This document shows positions 34,213 to 43,986 of a stretch of DNA of 52,616 bases, in pieces. The translations under genes and the position numbers were made by a program. Under the pieces are notes generated by a model, which did not search any database, had not been told where the DNA came from, and worked only from the letters and a program-made list of their open reading frames with translations. Each line of letters opens with the position of its first letter. Positions within the stretch are counted from its first letter, which is position 1. The stretch lies in assembly GCA_964470345.1 (NCBI GenBank), contig CAYYBE010000009.1, forward strand, positions 1-52,616, read 5' to 3'. Source of the stretch: CAYYBE01 sp964470345. Its GTDB lineage: Bacteria; Babelota; Babeliae; Babelales; Babelaceae.

Positions 34213-35565
34213 TTACTTCTTTATTTTGATGTCTTGAACGTCAAAACCGATCTCCCGCAATTGATCGCGCAACTGATCGGCACGTTTGAAATCTCGATTT
34301 CGACGTGCCGCTTCTCTTTCTTCAAGCAATGCCTGAATCTCTGGAGTCATTTCGACAGCTTTCTCTGGCAATGGCTGTAAAGCAAGCCCCATAACGGTAT
34401 TGAGAATGTACGCAATCGCCTGCGCAAGCTCTTTATCCTGCCCGCAGCGTTGCAGATGCTCAAAAACAACTCCTAATAAGCCCGGCGTATTAAGATCATC
34501 AAGTAAGAAGCGAACCATTTCATCAATAATTGCTTGCTGCTCAGATGACAACTTGGGCATGCTCGCAACGGGCAAGACGTTTGAAAATTGTTTGCATAAG
34601 CGCTGATAGCTCTTTTGCGCAGCTTCAAGATCTTCCCATGAAAAATCAAGCGGAGAACGATAATGATGTGTCAAAATATAGTAGCGCACAACCATCGGGT
34701 CAACGCGCGCAAACAGATCACGAAGCGTAAAGAAATTACCGAGAGATTTTGACATCTTCTCTTGGTTAATACGCACAAAGGCATTATGAATCCAATAGTT
34801 GGCAAATTCTTTTCCTGTTAATCCTTCACTTTGCGCGATCTCATTTTCATGATGGGGGAAGATAAGATCCATACCACCACCATGAATATCAACGGTCTGC
34901 CCCAAATAGTGGAGTGCAAGCGCAGAACATTCAATATGCCAACCGGGACGTCCCCAACCCCAAGGGCTTTCCCAAAATTTTCCTGTATCTTCAGCTTTCC
35001 AGAGAGCAAAATCAAGCGGATCCTCTTTCTCTTCTGATACCAAGACCCGGGCACCTACTTTAAGATCATCAAGATCCCGATGGGAAAGCTTTCCATACTC
35101 GGCAAACTTTTTCACGCGATAATAGATGCTGCCGTTTGCCTCGTAAGCGTATCCCTTTTCAATAAGTCCTGAAATTAATGCAATAATTTGTGGAATATGG
35201 TCCGTAACCCGCGGCTGGTACTTTGGTGCCACGCATCCCAACTGGTCCATGTCAGCTTTATAGAAATCGATATAGCGCGTTGCAACTTCTGTATAACGCA
35301 TCGGGTCTGCAAACTCACGTTCTGCCCGATTGAGCAATTTGTCATCAATGTCAGTAAAATTACGGCAATAGGTTACCGAATACCCTAAAAAGTTCAAAAG
35401 TCGATAAAGAAGATCGAATGTCACATAACAACGACCATGGCCTGCATGAGCGTAATCATACGGAGTAATACCGCAGACATACAGAGTAACATTGCCGGCC
35501 TGTTGCGGGGTAAAGAGACTTTTTTTACCTGTTGTTGTCGTTGTTAAAAATAATTTTTTTTCCAT
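34213..35565 (-). CDS. cysS: Cysteinyl-tRNA synthetase
   Basis: Protein of 450 aa, class I aminoacyl-tRNA synthetase charging tRNA-Cys. The zinc ligand and signature region V-C-G-I-T-P-Y-D-Y is followed by the HIGH-type motif H-A-G-H-G-R, then F-T-D-I-D-D-K. The zinc site W-H-I-E-C-S-A and H-H-E-N-E-I-A-Q and the KMSKS motif (E-K-M-S-K-S-L-G-N) are intact. The C-terminal anticodon region is of ordinary length. ATG at 35565; a TTG upstream at 35577 is also in frame. Confidence 0.98.
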   Translation of the reverse strand: MEKKLFLTTTTTGKKSLFTPQQAGNVTLYVCGITPYDYAHAGHGRCYVTFDLLYRLLNFLGYSVTYCRNFTDIDDKLLNRAEREFADPMRYTEVATRYIDFYKADMDQLGCVAPKYQPRVTDHIPQIIALISGLIEKGYAYEANGSIYYRVKKFAEYGKLSHRDLDDLKVGARVLVSEEKEDPLDFALWKAEDTGKFWESPWGWGRPGWHIECSALALHYLGQTVDIHGGGMDLIFPHHENEIAQSEGLTGKEFANYWIHNAFVRINQEKMSKSLGNFFTLRDLFARVDPMVVRYYILTHHYRSPLDFSWEDLEAAQKSYQRLCKQFSNVLPVASMPKLSSEQQAIIDEMVRFLLDDLNTPGLLGVVFEHLQRCGQDKELAQAIAYILNTVMGLALQPLPEKAVEMTPEIQALLEEREAARRNRDFKRADQLRDQLREIGFDVQDIKIKK

Positions 35566-35704
35566 TAAATTGTCCAATCGTCACCAGGAAAAGCTCCTGG
35601 GTTGTAAGATTACCTATGAATTGTCCTAGTCAATTTCATCAAAAATAGTATCATAAAGTGATCAAGAGGTGTATGAGTCTTCGTACTCATGTTTGGAGTA
35701 GGAT

Positions 35705-38158
35705 ATGTCAGCGATGAAAAAAGCAAAGATTGCAATGAATTGGTCTTATAAGTATATATTCATATTCACAGCAAGTATGCTGTGCCCATTATACAGCTGT
35801 GGAGCTTCCGGTTCGGAGGCTGAAACTAACACTGTACAAACGATTGAATCGATTACCGTTACTGGCAACCAATGTGTTGCCACGTCAACGATTATGTCGC
35901 ACATCCCCTACCATGTTGGAGATGTGTTTAAACCACAAAAAAGCCGCCAACTGATTAAGTCACTCTATCGCTTAGGCTCACTCCACCATATTAAAATTAA
36001 AGTAAAAGAAATCTCGCCGGAAAGCGTCGCGCTTACAATAATGGTAAGTGAAAAGACACCGATTGCCGATTTCTGCTTTGTTAACAATAAAAATCTCAAG
36101 AAAGATGAAATCGAGAAAAAATTAAAACTTTCAGAAATCAAAGCAGTTGATGCTGGTGATGTACATGTGCTGGCAGAAAGCATTAAAAAAATGTACGGCG
36201 AAAAAGATTATCATCATGTTGCTGTTAATGCATCGGTTGAGAAAAAAATCGTTGACGGAAAAGAAGGAGCATCTGTCGTCCAACTTGATATTCATGAAGG
36301 CAAGCCAACCCGCGTTCGCCGTGTCTTTATCACCGGCAACTGCTGTGTTAGCAGCAAAAAGCTCCGCTCATTACTCTTTACTCGCGAAGACTGGCTCTTT
36401 GGATTCATAAACCGCGCAGGAAGCTACCAACCTGACGCTATTGCCTATGATAAATCTGTTATCGAAGAGTTTTACCATAACCATGGATATCTGGCTGCAC
36501 AGGTCACTGACGTCATCGTCGACCCTGTTCCAAATTCGGTCGACCAAAATGTGACCTTTACTGTTAAAGAAGGGGATTGCTATACCATCGAATCGGTAAA
36601 GGCTCCTGAAAACTCACTCTTAAGTGAAGAAGAGCTTCTGCGTATTATTCCAATCCGTCCTGGACAGATCTATTCAAAAGAAGCTATCCGTTCAACGCTT
36701 GAAACCTTACGCATGCTCTGGGGAGAATACGGCTATATCTATGCAGACGTTGATCCTTCAGTGGTTCCTGATGAAAAAACGAAGAAAGTTGCCCTCACCT
36801 TTACCTCGAACTTGGGCAACAAAATGAAGTTGAATAGAATCACGATTATCGGCAATAAAAAAACATGTGAACATGTGGTCCGTCGAGAGCTGTTTCTTGA
36901 AGAAGGTGATCTCGTCACTACCCGCCAACTTGATCTTTCAAAAGAACGAGTACAAGCGCTTGGCTACTTTGACCAACACACGGGCGTTAACTGGAAAATG
37001 ATTAAAATCGACCAAGATCGCGTTGATCTTGAACTGTTGTTACAAGAAGTAAGTACGGGGAAACTCTTTGCTGAAATCGGCTTTGGTGGCGTTGCAACCG
37101 ACCGATCATCCCCATCAGAATCGTTCCGTGTTCGCGGAGGAATTCAAGACATTAACTGGCTGGGCCGGGGCTTACAACTTAATTTGAATGGTGCGTACTC
37201 ACGACAAGAATGGGGTGCCGACATTTCTATTGCCAACCAGTGGCTCTTTGACCGACCTTTATATGGTAACGCACGCTTCTTTCACCGCCGTTCCCATTAT
37301 GAAGAGTTTAGGGGTTCAAAAAACGTCCCTTCTGAAGAGGCAACCGGCGGCTCTGGCCAACTCGGCTTCTCTCTCAGTCGTCTGATGAAAGCCTCATTCT
37401 TAGCAGATGCTGGAGCAGAGCATCTTGAGTTTAGAAAAGTTATCGCCATTAATCCGCAGTTACAACCATTAATGGACCGTAAATTTAATTCAGGCACCGT
37501 TGTTAAAGTAGGTGCTAACCTTATGCAAGATTTGCGTAATCACCCTATGTACCCTTCAAACGGCTACATTTGGAATCTTGGGTTCCATGCTGGCGTCCCC
37601 CACTCCTCCCGCTGCAGTTTTGGTTATGGGAAATGGGAATTTGAAGGACAATGGTATAGCCCACTTATTGACGAGTATGACCTTGTGTTACGTGTTCATA
37701 CGTTCTTGGGCTTTATTCATCAATTTGGTTGTCACACCATTCCCTATCGTGACCTGTATCACGTAGGGGGTCCTGCGACGGTCCGTGGTTTTGATTTTGG
37801 ACAGATCGGACCATGGCTTATAGCACCTAAAGTTGACAACAACTTCCCTCTTGGTGCAAAAAAAGCATTCACGCTGAACGTTGAACTTCTATTCCCTATT
37901 AAACGGGACAACTCGATTCGTGGTCTGTTCTTCTACGATGGTGGCGCTGGTTGGGATACCCCTGACCGCAACTTGATACCACCAGATTTTATTGTTCGCA
38001 ACAACACGTTTAACTTCAGGCACGCTGTTGGCTTTGGTATTCGTTTAACCAGCCCAATGCCACTTAAGCTTGATGTTGGCTTTAAGCTCGACCGTAGAAA
38101 ACGCTGGAATGAATCGCTGAGCGAGGTTCACTTCACGATGAGTCAGGACTTTAACTAA
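35705..38158 (+). CDS. bamA: Outer-membrane protein assembly factor BamA
   Basis: Protein of 817 aa. After a hydrophobic leader come tandem POTRA domains (~45-440; repeated I-x-V-x-G-N and G-D-x-(F/Y) patterns) and the 16-strand barrel domain. The lid-lock motif V-R-G-F is present in loop 6 (T-V-R-G-F-D-F-G). BamA inserts beta-barrel proteins in the outer membrane, so this gene shows a diderm envelope. The last residues are S-Q-D-F-N, so the usual terminal aromatic is one residue in from the end. An ATG three codons in (35714) is an alternative start. Confidence 0.95.
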   Translation: MSAMKKAKIAMNWSYKYIFIFTASMLCPLYSCGASGSEAETNTVQTIESITVTGNQCVATSTIMSHIPYHVGDVFKPQKSRQLIKSLYRLGSLHHIKIKVKEISPESVALTIMVSEKTPIADFCFVNNKNLKKDEIEKKLKLSEIKAVDAGDVHVLAESIKKMYGEKDYHHVAVNASVEKKIVDGKEGASVVQLDIHEGKPTRVRRVFITGNCCVSSKKLRSLLFTREDWLFGFINRAGSYQPDAIAYDKSVIEEFYHNHGYLAAQVTDVIVDPVPNSVDQNVTFTVKEGDCYTIESVKAPENSLLSEEELLRIIPIRPGQIYSKEAIRSTLETLRMLWGEYGYIYADVDPSVVPDEKTKKVALTFTSNLGNKMKLNRITIIGNKKTCEHVVRRELFLEEGDLVTTRQLDLSKERVQALGYFDQHTGVNWKMIKIDQDRVDLELLLQEVSTGKLFAEIGFGGVATDRSSPSESFRVRGGIQDINWLGRGLQLNLNGAYSRQEWGADISIANQWLFDRPLYGNARFFHRRSHYEEFRGSKNVPSEEATGGSGQLGFSLSRLMKASFLADAGAEHLEFRKVIAINPQLQPLMDRKFNSGTVVKVGANLMQDLRNHPMYPSNGYIWNLGFHAGVPHSSRCSFGYGKWEFEGQWYSPLIDEYDLVLRVHTFLGFIHQFGCHTIPYRDLYHVGGPATVRGFDFGQIGPWLIAPKVDNNFPLGAKKAFTLNVELLFPIKRDNSIRGLFFYDGGAGWDTPDRNLIPPDFIVRNNTFNFRHAVGFGIRLTSPMPLKLDVGFKLDRRKRWNESLSEVHFTMSQDFN

Positions 38159-38220
38159 GCAGTAAATAATACCATTCTGACCTAATAACATGCCATTAGA
38201 ATGCAATCTTTTGTAAAAAA

Positions 38221-38280
38221 TGGGTTCGAAGGGCGCAGCCCTCGCTCTGTCGCCGGAGCCCCTTAGGGCGTAGGCCATGT
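38221..38280 (+). repeat. Intergenic hairpin repeat, type 2 (copy A)
   Basis: Two small hairpins: AGGGC(gca)GCCCT at 38230-38242, and a GCCC...GGGC stem in the conserved part C-G-C-C-G-G-A-G-C-C-C...GGGCGTAGGCCAT. The conserved part recurs at 44905-44976 and, inverted, at 49966-50038. It lies downstream of bamA. The remaining intergenic sequence to 38396 shows nothing else I can name. Confidence 0.65.
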
Positions 38281-38396
38281 TTTCAAAATCATGGAATCAT
38301 TCTAAGAGCAAATGCTATAAATTCTCGCTTTCAAACAAAGCTTCTTGGTATCCTAAGTACAGGTAAAAAAGTAAAAACGATACCAGGAGAGCTTGT

Positions 38397-39806
38397 ATGA
38401 AGTCATGGCAGAATGCAGCACTTATTGCCATAACGGTATTTCTTGGAGGCTTAGGGGTTTATAAGGTCTATCGCTTTTTTTATCCGCGTGTTATTAAAGC
38501 AGATCTTATCATCTCCAATGGCACACTCATCACCATGAATAACCAACGGGAGGTTATTCCCAATGGTGTTGTCGTCATACGCGGTACAACAATTCTTGCC
38601 GTCGGCCCTGCAGAAATCACACAGTACTATAGCGCTCAGCAGACAATCGATGCACACAAAGGTGCTATTCTTCCCGGATTTATTAATGGACATGTCCATG
38701 CGGCAATGACTCTCTTTCGTGGAGTTTCTGATGACGCTGCGCTTGCAATCTGGCTCAATCAGTATATTTTCCCCCTTGAAAAAAAATACGCCTCTCCCGA
38801 CTTTGTCTATTGGGGAACAATGCTCGGCATTCTTGAAATGATTCAAGCAGGTACAACAACCGCGGTTGATATGTATCTGCACGAGGCAAGTGCCGCGCAA
38901 GCATTTCATGACTTGGGTATGCGTGCAATCGCCGGCTACAATATTGTCACCGCAGACGACCTCGCCCCAGCACAAGCATATATTAGCCAATGGCTGCATG
39001 ATCAACTCGTTACGCCAGCAGTTGCGCCACACTCGCCCTATGCCTGCACAACCGAAGTCTTACTCGCTGCTCAAAAGCTCTCAGAGACCTATCACACTCC
39101 CCTGCTCATGCATATTGCAGAGACTCAGGGAGAAGTTGATCAAATAACTAAACAATACGGCAAATCCCCTGTTGCCTATCTTGCCTCCCTTGGGCTTTTG
39201 TCTAACCGCTTGATCGGTGCTCACCTCGTAAAAGTTAATGACGCCGAAATGGACCTGCTCAAAACGTTCGGCGTTGGTGTTATTCATAATCCGGTAAGTA
39301 ATATGAAATTGGCATCAGGTATTGCACCGATTGCGGCGATGCTCAAGAAAAAACTCTTGGTCGGGCTTGGCACTGATGGTGCTGCAAGCAATAACTCATT
39401 AAGCATGCTCGAGACAATAAAATTAGTGGCTCTTGCTCAAAAAACTGCTATGAATGATCCACAGGTGCTCGATGCACAAACAGCACTTGAACTTGCAACA
39501 ATTCGTGGAGCACAGGCTATTCACCAAGCCGATTCATTAGGAAGTTTGGAGCCGGGCAAAAAAGCAGATGTTATTATCATTTCGCTCAAAAATATTCATC
39601 AACAACCGGTGTATAACGTTGTCTCACAAATCGTTTACGCATCAGAAGCATCAGATGTAGATACGGTTATTATTAATGGCAATATTCGTATGCTCCATCG
39701 AACATTAGCCTATTCGCAATCCCTTATGAATCAGATTTTAGAGCATACCAATAGCTACGCACAAAAGATTAGAAAAGATATTGAACTATCCCGCAAGAAA
39801 TTTTAG
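38397..39806 (+). CDS. Membrane-anchored amidohydrolase (MtaD/SsnA-like deaminase family)
   Basis: Protein of 469 aa with AGGAGAG before the ATG. Residues ~8-28 form a membrane helix, unusual in this normally cytosolic family. Metal-binding motifs are complete: G-H-V-H (~98-101), the central H-I-A-E-T-Q-G-E with its His, I-G-A-H-L-V, and the late Asp in G-T-D-G-A-A-S-N-N. This is the pattern of 5'-methylthioadenosine/S-adenosylhomocysteine deaminases and related aminohydrolases; the real substrate is open. It is directly upstream of ftsL-like and ftsI genes (9 bp and 9 bp gaps), apparently one operon. Confidence 0.9.
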   Translation: MKSWQNAALIAITVFLGGLGVYKVYRFFYPRVIKADLIISNGTLITMNNQREVIPNGVVVIRGTTILAVGPAEITQYYSAQQTIDAHKGAILPGFINGHVHAAMTLFRGVSDDAALAIWLNQYIFPLEKKYASPDFVYWGTMLGILEMIQAGTTTAVDMYLHEASAAQAFHDLGMRAIAGYNIVTADDLAPAQAYISQWLHDQLVTPAVAPHSPYACTTEVLLAAQKLSETYHTPLLMHIAETQGEVDQITKQYGKSPVAYLASLGLLSNRLIGAHLVKVNDAEMDLLKTFGVGVIHNPVSNMKLASGIAPIAAMLKKKLLVGLGTDGAASNNSLSMLETIKLVALAQKTAMNDPQVLDAQTALELATIRGAQAIHQADSLGSLEPGKKADVIIISLKNIHQQPVYNVVSQIVYASEASDVDTVIINGNIRMLHRTLAYSQSLMNQILEHTNSYAQKIRKDIELSRKKF

Positions 39807-39815
39807 GTGAGAAGT

Positions 39816-40079
39816 ATGAAACGAGCAGTGGTATTAGTCAGCTTTATCAGTTTGCAAGCGTTGCTTGCATTGGCACATATCTATAAAGAGAGTGCGTTTA
39901 TCCGTCTTTTATACCAGCAACAACGTTCTGAGAAAAAGTTACAAGAGCTGACCAGTACACGGCAGGCACTTTCTCACAAGCTCCAAAAGCTCCAAGGTCA
40001 TTCTGCTATTCGTGCCTTTGCGCGCGAAAAGCTCAAGCTTACCGAAATTCCTCTGGCATCACTCAAAACACTCAATTGA
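39816..40079 (+). CDS. FtsL/FtsB-like division protein
   Basis: Protein of 87 aa. The ATG at 39816 has AGGTGAG 5 nt upstream (a GTG at 39807 is also in frame). One N-terminal membrane helix (~4-22) is followed by a coiled-coil stretch rich in Leu, Gln and Lys (~30-65) and a short C-terminal region. Size, topology and a position directly before ftsI are those of FtsL, which bridges FtsB/FtsQ and the FtsWI synthase. Sequence alone is too variable to be sure. Confidence 0.75.
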   Translation: MKRAVVLVSFISLQALLALAHIYKESAFIRLLYQQQRSEKKLQELTSTRQALSHKLQKLQGHSAIRAFAREKLKLTEIPLASLKTLN

Positions 40080-40088
40080 GGAAGCGTC

Positions 40089-41777
40089 ATGGAAACAAAT
40101 CAACACAAAGTGAAACTGTCCTGTGTCTTTATTGGGCTTCTTGGCTGCTTTGCACTTTGTGTTGGCAAGCTCTACTTTATTCAAATCCATCAGGCCCATT
40201 TTTTTTCAACAATGGGTAAACAGCAATACAAAGTAAAAATTGTTCAAACACCCCAACGAGCACCGATCTTTGACCGCACGGGCACCCAAGCGCTTGCAAT
40301 CAACCGAGAGAGTCTTTCAGCCTTTATCGTCCCCAATAGTCTTAAAGATTCTGCCACGCTTACCCGCTTTCTCAAAAAGCAGTTTCCTCAAGCATATGAG
40401 CGACTTGCTCGTCAAGCAGATAAATCATTTATGTACATTAAGCGCCATCTTACCCCCGAACAACAGGCTTGTATTGAGCAAGCAAAGCTTGACCAAGTGG
40501 CTGCTGACGAAGTGTCACTTGACCAAGTGAGCACACTTGCTGACATCCAATTTTTAAAAGAGTCAAAACGGTTCTACCCGATAGAGGCGATTGGGCCGAT
40601 CATTGGTATCACCGATGCTGACAATCGTGGCATTACCGGGCTTGAGCTTTTGTATAATGACATGCTCGCAGGTACACCGACCACATCAGTGCTTGAACAA
40701 GATGCCCGCTCCGGTCACTTTTATTTTAAAAAAGAAACGGAAACGCAAGGAATCACGGGGCACCCGCTCTATCTTACGCTCGACAGCACCTTACAGTTTC
40801 TTGCCTATAATGAATTGCGAAAGACACTCGAACAATTTAATTCTCCCGAAGGGGCAGTGTTAATTATGAACCCTGATAATGGAGATATTTTAGCGATGGT
40901 TAACTATCCCGACTTCGATCCACAAAATACCGAAGTGCTGAACCTTGAACATACGAAAAACAGAATTGTAACAGAAACGTATGAACTGGGCTCCGTTATG
41001 AAAACGTTCTTTGCCTGTGCCTGCCTTGCTGAGGGCGTTGTTACTCCCGACACAAAAATCGACTGCGAAAAGAAAACACATGCGATCATCGATGGCATGC
41101 GTGTTAATAACCACGTCGCCCACGGGATATTAAGTTTCTCTGAAGTTATTGAAAATTCGAATAATATCGGTACCGCCAAAGTTGCCGTTAGAATCGGACC
41201 AAAACTCTATGACCACTATCTTCGTTGTGGTTTTGGCAAAAAAACGGGCATTACCTTCCCTGGTGAACAAAAAGGACATGTCACGCACCCATCAACGTGG
41301 TCAAAGCAATCACTCGCCTCGCTCTCATACGGCTATGAAATCCGCGCCACACTCTTACAACTGGGCTGTGCCTTTTGCATGCTTGCTAACAATGGCCTTA
41401 CTATTAAACCTCGCTTATTATTAACATCACCAATCGAAAAAGCAACAACTCCGGTGTACTCAGAAAAAACGATGCGGGAAATGCGAGAAATCCTCACGAA
41501 GACAACAACCCAAGGAACTGCAAAAAAAGCGCGTATGAAGGGATACTCGGTCATGGGAAAAACAGGCACGGCAAACCTTATCGTAAACGGCAAATACCAA
41601 CCGGACCGTAACATATTTACCTTCGCCGGCATAGTAGAAAAAGGTCAGTATAAACGAGTTATTATTGCGTTTGTGAAAGAGGCAAGTAAGAAAGATATCT
41701 TTGCAGCAACAGTCGCCGTCCCTCTCTTTGAACAGGTCGCCGAACGCATGGTCATCAACGACCGGGTTATTGATTAA
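40089..41777 (+). CDS. ftsI: Division-specific peptidoglycan transpeptidase FtsI (PBP3)
   Basis: Protein of 562 aa with GAGGAAG before the ATG. One N-terminal membrane helix (~10-30), the R-A-P-I-F-D-R-T-G start of the dimerisation domain, then the transpeptidase domain with all three penicillin-binding motifs: S302-V-M-K305, S357-N-N359 and K491-T-G493. No PASTA domain follows. It cross-links septal peptidoglycan, so this organism keeps at least part of a cell wall division machinery. It converges with the gene at 41810-42439. Confidence 0.96.
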   Translation: METNQHKVKLSCVFIGLLGCFALCVGKLYFIQIHQAHFFSTMGKQQYKVKIVQTPQRAPIFDRTGTQALAINRESLSAFIVPNSLKDSATLTRFLKKQFPQAYERLARQADKSFMYIKRHLTPEQQACIEQAKLDQVAADEVSLDQVSTLADIQFLKESKRFYPIEAIGPIIGITDADNRGITGLELLYNDMLAGTPTTSVLEQDARSGHFYFKKETETQGITGHPLYLTLDSTLQFLAYNELRKTLEQFNSPEGAVLIMNPDNGDILAMVNYPDFDPQNTEVLNLEHTKNRIVTETYELGSVMKTFFACACLAEGVVTPDTKIDCEKKTHAIIDGMRVNNHVAHGILSFSEVIENSNNIGTAKVAVRIGPKLYDHYLRCGFGKKTGITFPGEQKGHVTHPSTWSKQSLASLSYGYEIRATLLQLGCAFCMLANNGLTIKPRLLLTSPIEKATTPVYSEKTMREMREILTKTTTQGTAKKARMKGYSVMGKTGTANLIVNGKYQPDRNIFTFAGIVEKGQYKRVIIAFVKEASKKDIFAATVAVPLFEQVAERMVINDRVID

Positions 41778-41809
41778 GGTTTTTTGCTGACAGTATTCAT
41801 TCGTATAAC

Positions 41810-42439
41810 TCAACCATGAATTCCATGCTCAAGCCACTGTGGTAGCATGCAAAGTCCCGCTATGCCACCTACCAACATTCCTTGCATCCCTGCAAAAAGA
41901 GAAACATTCGAAAACATTGCATCGAAAAGCGTTTGATGATTTTCAAACCTTGGCAGACGCCAACCAGTTCCATACATCGGCAATCTTTCACCAACATTTT
42001 GTAAAGAACCCGAAATCATAAGGTAAAATACAGCAAAAAGAGCCGCTCCTCCATCGTGATTTTGATACGGGTTTTCATACAATTTATCGTACAGCTTCTG
42101 ATAGAGATTTTTCCCTAACAACGCATGCAGAGCTAAAGCGCTTACTCCTATAGGGAGTTCATGCCAAGGAGCTTCAAAAAAAGCACCTTGTCTCAAATGT
42201 CCAGTTTTATGCGCTAAGAAATTGTTAAGCAACCCATGCCCTAGGGCAAGCGCCAAAGGTGCTGTAAAACTCAAAAACCATTTACCGCTTTCTTTACAAA
42301 CGACCAAAAATCGATAGCTCTTAGAAGGGGAGTTTGGTTCGAATTCTTGCCAATTCTGTCTGAATGCTCCATAAGAAAGTTGAGTTGAAACTAACATTAA
42401 AAGGAAAAGAGAGGACGACTTCATCAAATTGTTACACAT
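41810..42439 (-). CDS. Small exported membrane protein, unknown function
   Basis: Protein of 209 aa (start at 42439, or at Met6, 42424). The N-terminus is a signal peptide (to about residue 24, Y-G-A). Three or four further hydrophobic segments (~55-70, 95-110, 130-145, 180-200) suggest an integral membrane protein. H-G-L-L-N-N-F-L-A-H-K-T-G-H contains spaced histidines, but no family comes to mind. It lies downstream of the Sel1-RING gene on the same strand. Confidence 0.7.
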   Translation of the reverse strand: MCNNLMKSSSLFLLMLVSTQLSYGAFRQNWQEFEPNSPSKSYRFLVVCKESGKWFLSFTAPLALALGHGLLNNFLAHKTGHLRQGAFFEAPWHELPIGVSALALHALLGKNLYQKLYDKLYENPYQNHDGGAALFAVFYLMISGSLQNVGERLPMYGTGWRLPRFENHQTLFDAMFSNVSLFAGMQGMLVGGIAGLCMLPQWLEHGIHG

Positions 42440-42509
42440 AAAAAAACAACCTATTTATCTGTTAAAAAACCGCAAATTTAATCACCATCTACAGGTAAAC
42501 TACAAACTC

Positions 42510-43418
42510 TTATACGGCCGTCCCAGCTACAACTTGTTGCATTTGAACAACTCGGCGACATAATGGGCACGTTCTTTTCTCTTCAAACCATCGAGCGAGA
42601 CAATCTTGGCAAAAGTAGTGCTTACAGGGAAGAATTGATATTAAATCGCCCTGCCGAAAAGGAGGTCTCCCTCCAGCACATATACAACATTGTTCTCCTG
42701 CACAATTTTTTGTTACATCTGGTTGAACGAAAAGAGTATGAAGCTTACATTCATTGAACTTTGTGCGCGCAGCTGGCCCTGAACCTAAAATCCGTTTTGC
42801 TCGTTCAAAATAACTATTGGCTAAGATATCATCTTTAGAAACAATAATCCCTTTGTATAACATACGGCACATTAAAAGTTGCCCCTCAACATCACCGTTG
42901 TCTGCCGCATTTCTAAAATAATGAAGAGCTTCTAAACAATTTTTTCTCACACCATTACCACGCAAATAACAAAGACCTAAATAAAATTGTGTTTCTTTTG
43001 CCGCCACTCCTTGCTTATCAAGCGCATCAAAAAGCTCAAAGGCCTTAGACATATCTTGTGCTACACCAAACCCATTGAAGTAACAATGTCCTAGATTATG
43101 CCCAGCTATAGGCAAGCCTCGTGCTGCAGCAATAGTGAAAAGTTTAAAGGCCTTTGCCATATCCTGCGTCAGCCCAGCAGTACCATGTAAATACTCATTA
43201 CCTAAAACGTCTTGCTCTTCTGCTGTTCCCTGTTTGATAACAGCCTCAAAATGTTCACGTGCTTTCTTACCTGCAAAAGATTGATATGATATATCATTTT
43301 TTACTTGTCCAATATTTTGCTGAACAGAATGATTGTGAAGAACCCTCGCAGGAAGCTGCGGAGTATCTGCGAGGTTGCGGGAAAGAGCTTCCGGCATGGC
43401 AATTCTCGGAGGTTGCAC
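42510..43418 (-). CDS. Sel1-repeat plus RING-finger protein (5' end lost in gap)
   Basis: At least 302 aa. Four Sel1-like repeats (~62-210; recurring L-G-x-x-Y-x-x-G-x-G-V and A-F-x-L-F-x-x-A-A patterns) are followed by a complete C3HC4 RING at 244-287: C244-x2-C247, C265-x-H267-x2-C270-x2-C273, C284-x2-C287. Sel1 repeats are protein-interaction solenoids common in effectors of amoeba-associated bacteria, and RING domains recruit E2 enzymes. The listed start (GTG, 43418) is formal; the frame is open to the gap. The segment at 43522-43753 probably supplies the signal peptide and a membrane helix, making one exported, anchored ligase-like protein. Confidence 0.88.
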   Translation of the reverse strand: MQPPRIAMPEALSRNLADTPQLPARVLHNHSVQQNIGQVKNDISYQSFAGKKAREHFEAVIKQGTAEEQDVLGNEYLHGTAGLTQDMAKAFKLFTIAAARGLPIAGHNLGHCYFNGFGVAQDMSKAFELFDALDKQGVAAKETQFYLGLCYLRGNGVRKNCLEALHYFRNAADNGDVEGQLLMCRMLYKGIIVSKDDILANSYFERAKRILGSGPAARTKFNECKLHTLFVQPDVTKNCAGEQCCICAGGRPPFRQGDLISILPCKHYFCQDCLARWFEEKRTCPLCRRVVQMQQVVAGTAV

Positions 43419-43421
43419 TCT

Positions 43422-43521
43422 NNNNNNNNNNNNNNNNNNNNNNNNNNNNNNNNNNNNNNNNNNNNNNNNNNNNNNNNNNNNNNNNNNNNNNNNNNNNNNN
43501 NNNNNNNNNNNNNNNNNNNNN
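43422..43521. other. Assembly gap (100 N)
   Basis: A run of exactly 100 N, true length unknown. It falls between a segment coding for a signal peptide with membrane helix (43522-43753) and the Sel1-RING segment, both on the minus strand. Confidence 0.99.
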
Positions 43522-43753
43522 CTCTTTCTCGGTAGTTCTTGGTCATTTTATACACCAGCCAAACTACCCCACCTACAATTATTATTGAGACTACGGGATG
43601 TCTCTTAACCAAGGTAACAAATTTCTGTTTCTGACACGCAATAACACCACTTTGTGAGTCAGCCCTGAAAAAACTTAACGATGCATAAAGATTTGAAACA
43701 ATAAGAAAAGTCGTAAAAAACGACAAAAATAAGATGCGTTGATTCACGTTCAC
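43522..43753 (-). CDS. N-terminal segment: signal peptide and membrane helix, cut by gap
   Basis: 77 codons from the ATG at 43753 to the gap. A signal peptide (~1-25, N-L-Y-A-S) is followed by a short polar part and V-K-R-H-P-V-V leading into a hydrophobic helix (~53-68), then basic residues (K-N-Y-R-E-R). The K-R-H-P plus helix recalls the tails of the proteins at 501-8257, but here it is not terminal. It is most simply the 5' part of the Sel1-RING gene. Whether the frames join depends on the real gap length. Confidence 0.65.
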
Positions 43754-43986
43754 GATAAGCTTCCACGGTTGTTTGATTGTCCCATACTATAAAAAAAGGT
43801 ACCAGAAACTCGCAGACTGTCAAAAAAAACGCGATATTTCCCTAACTCGTATACTCCGCACTACTCCCTTTGTTACACTAAATAGTGAACCTCGTTTACA
43901 GAGAATGTGCGTTGTACCACTGGACATATTTTATTGCAAAAAGAGATCAAAATCTGTTTATTGCTATCATAAAGGGCGGACGTAGT

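Noticed and set aside
43301..43753. Single 150-codon frame across the gap
   Set aside because: After the gap it reads the Sel1-RING gene in the wrong frame; the N run is of default length, so frame across it carries no information.
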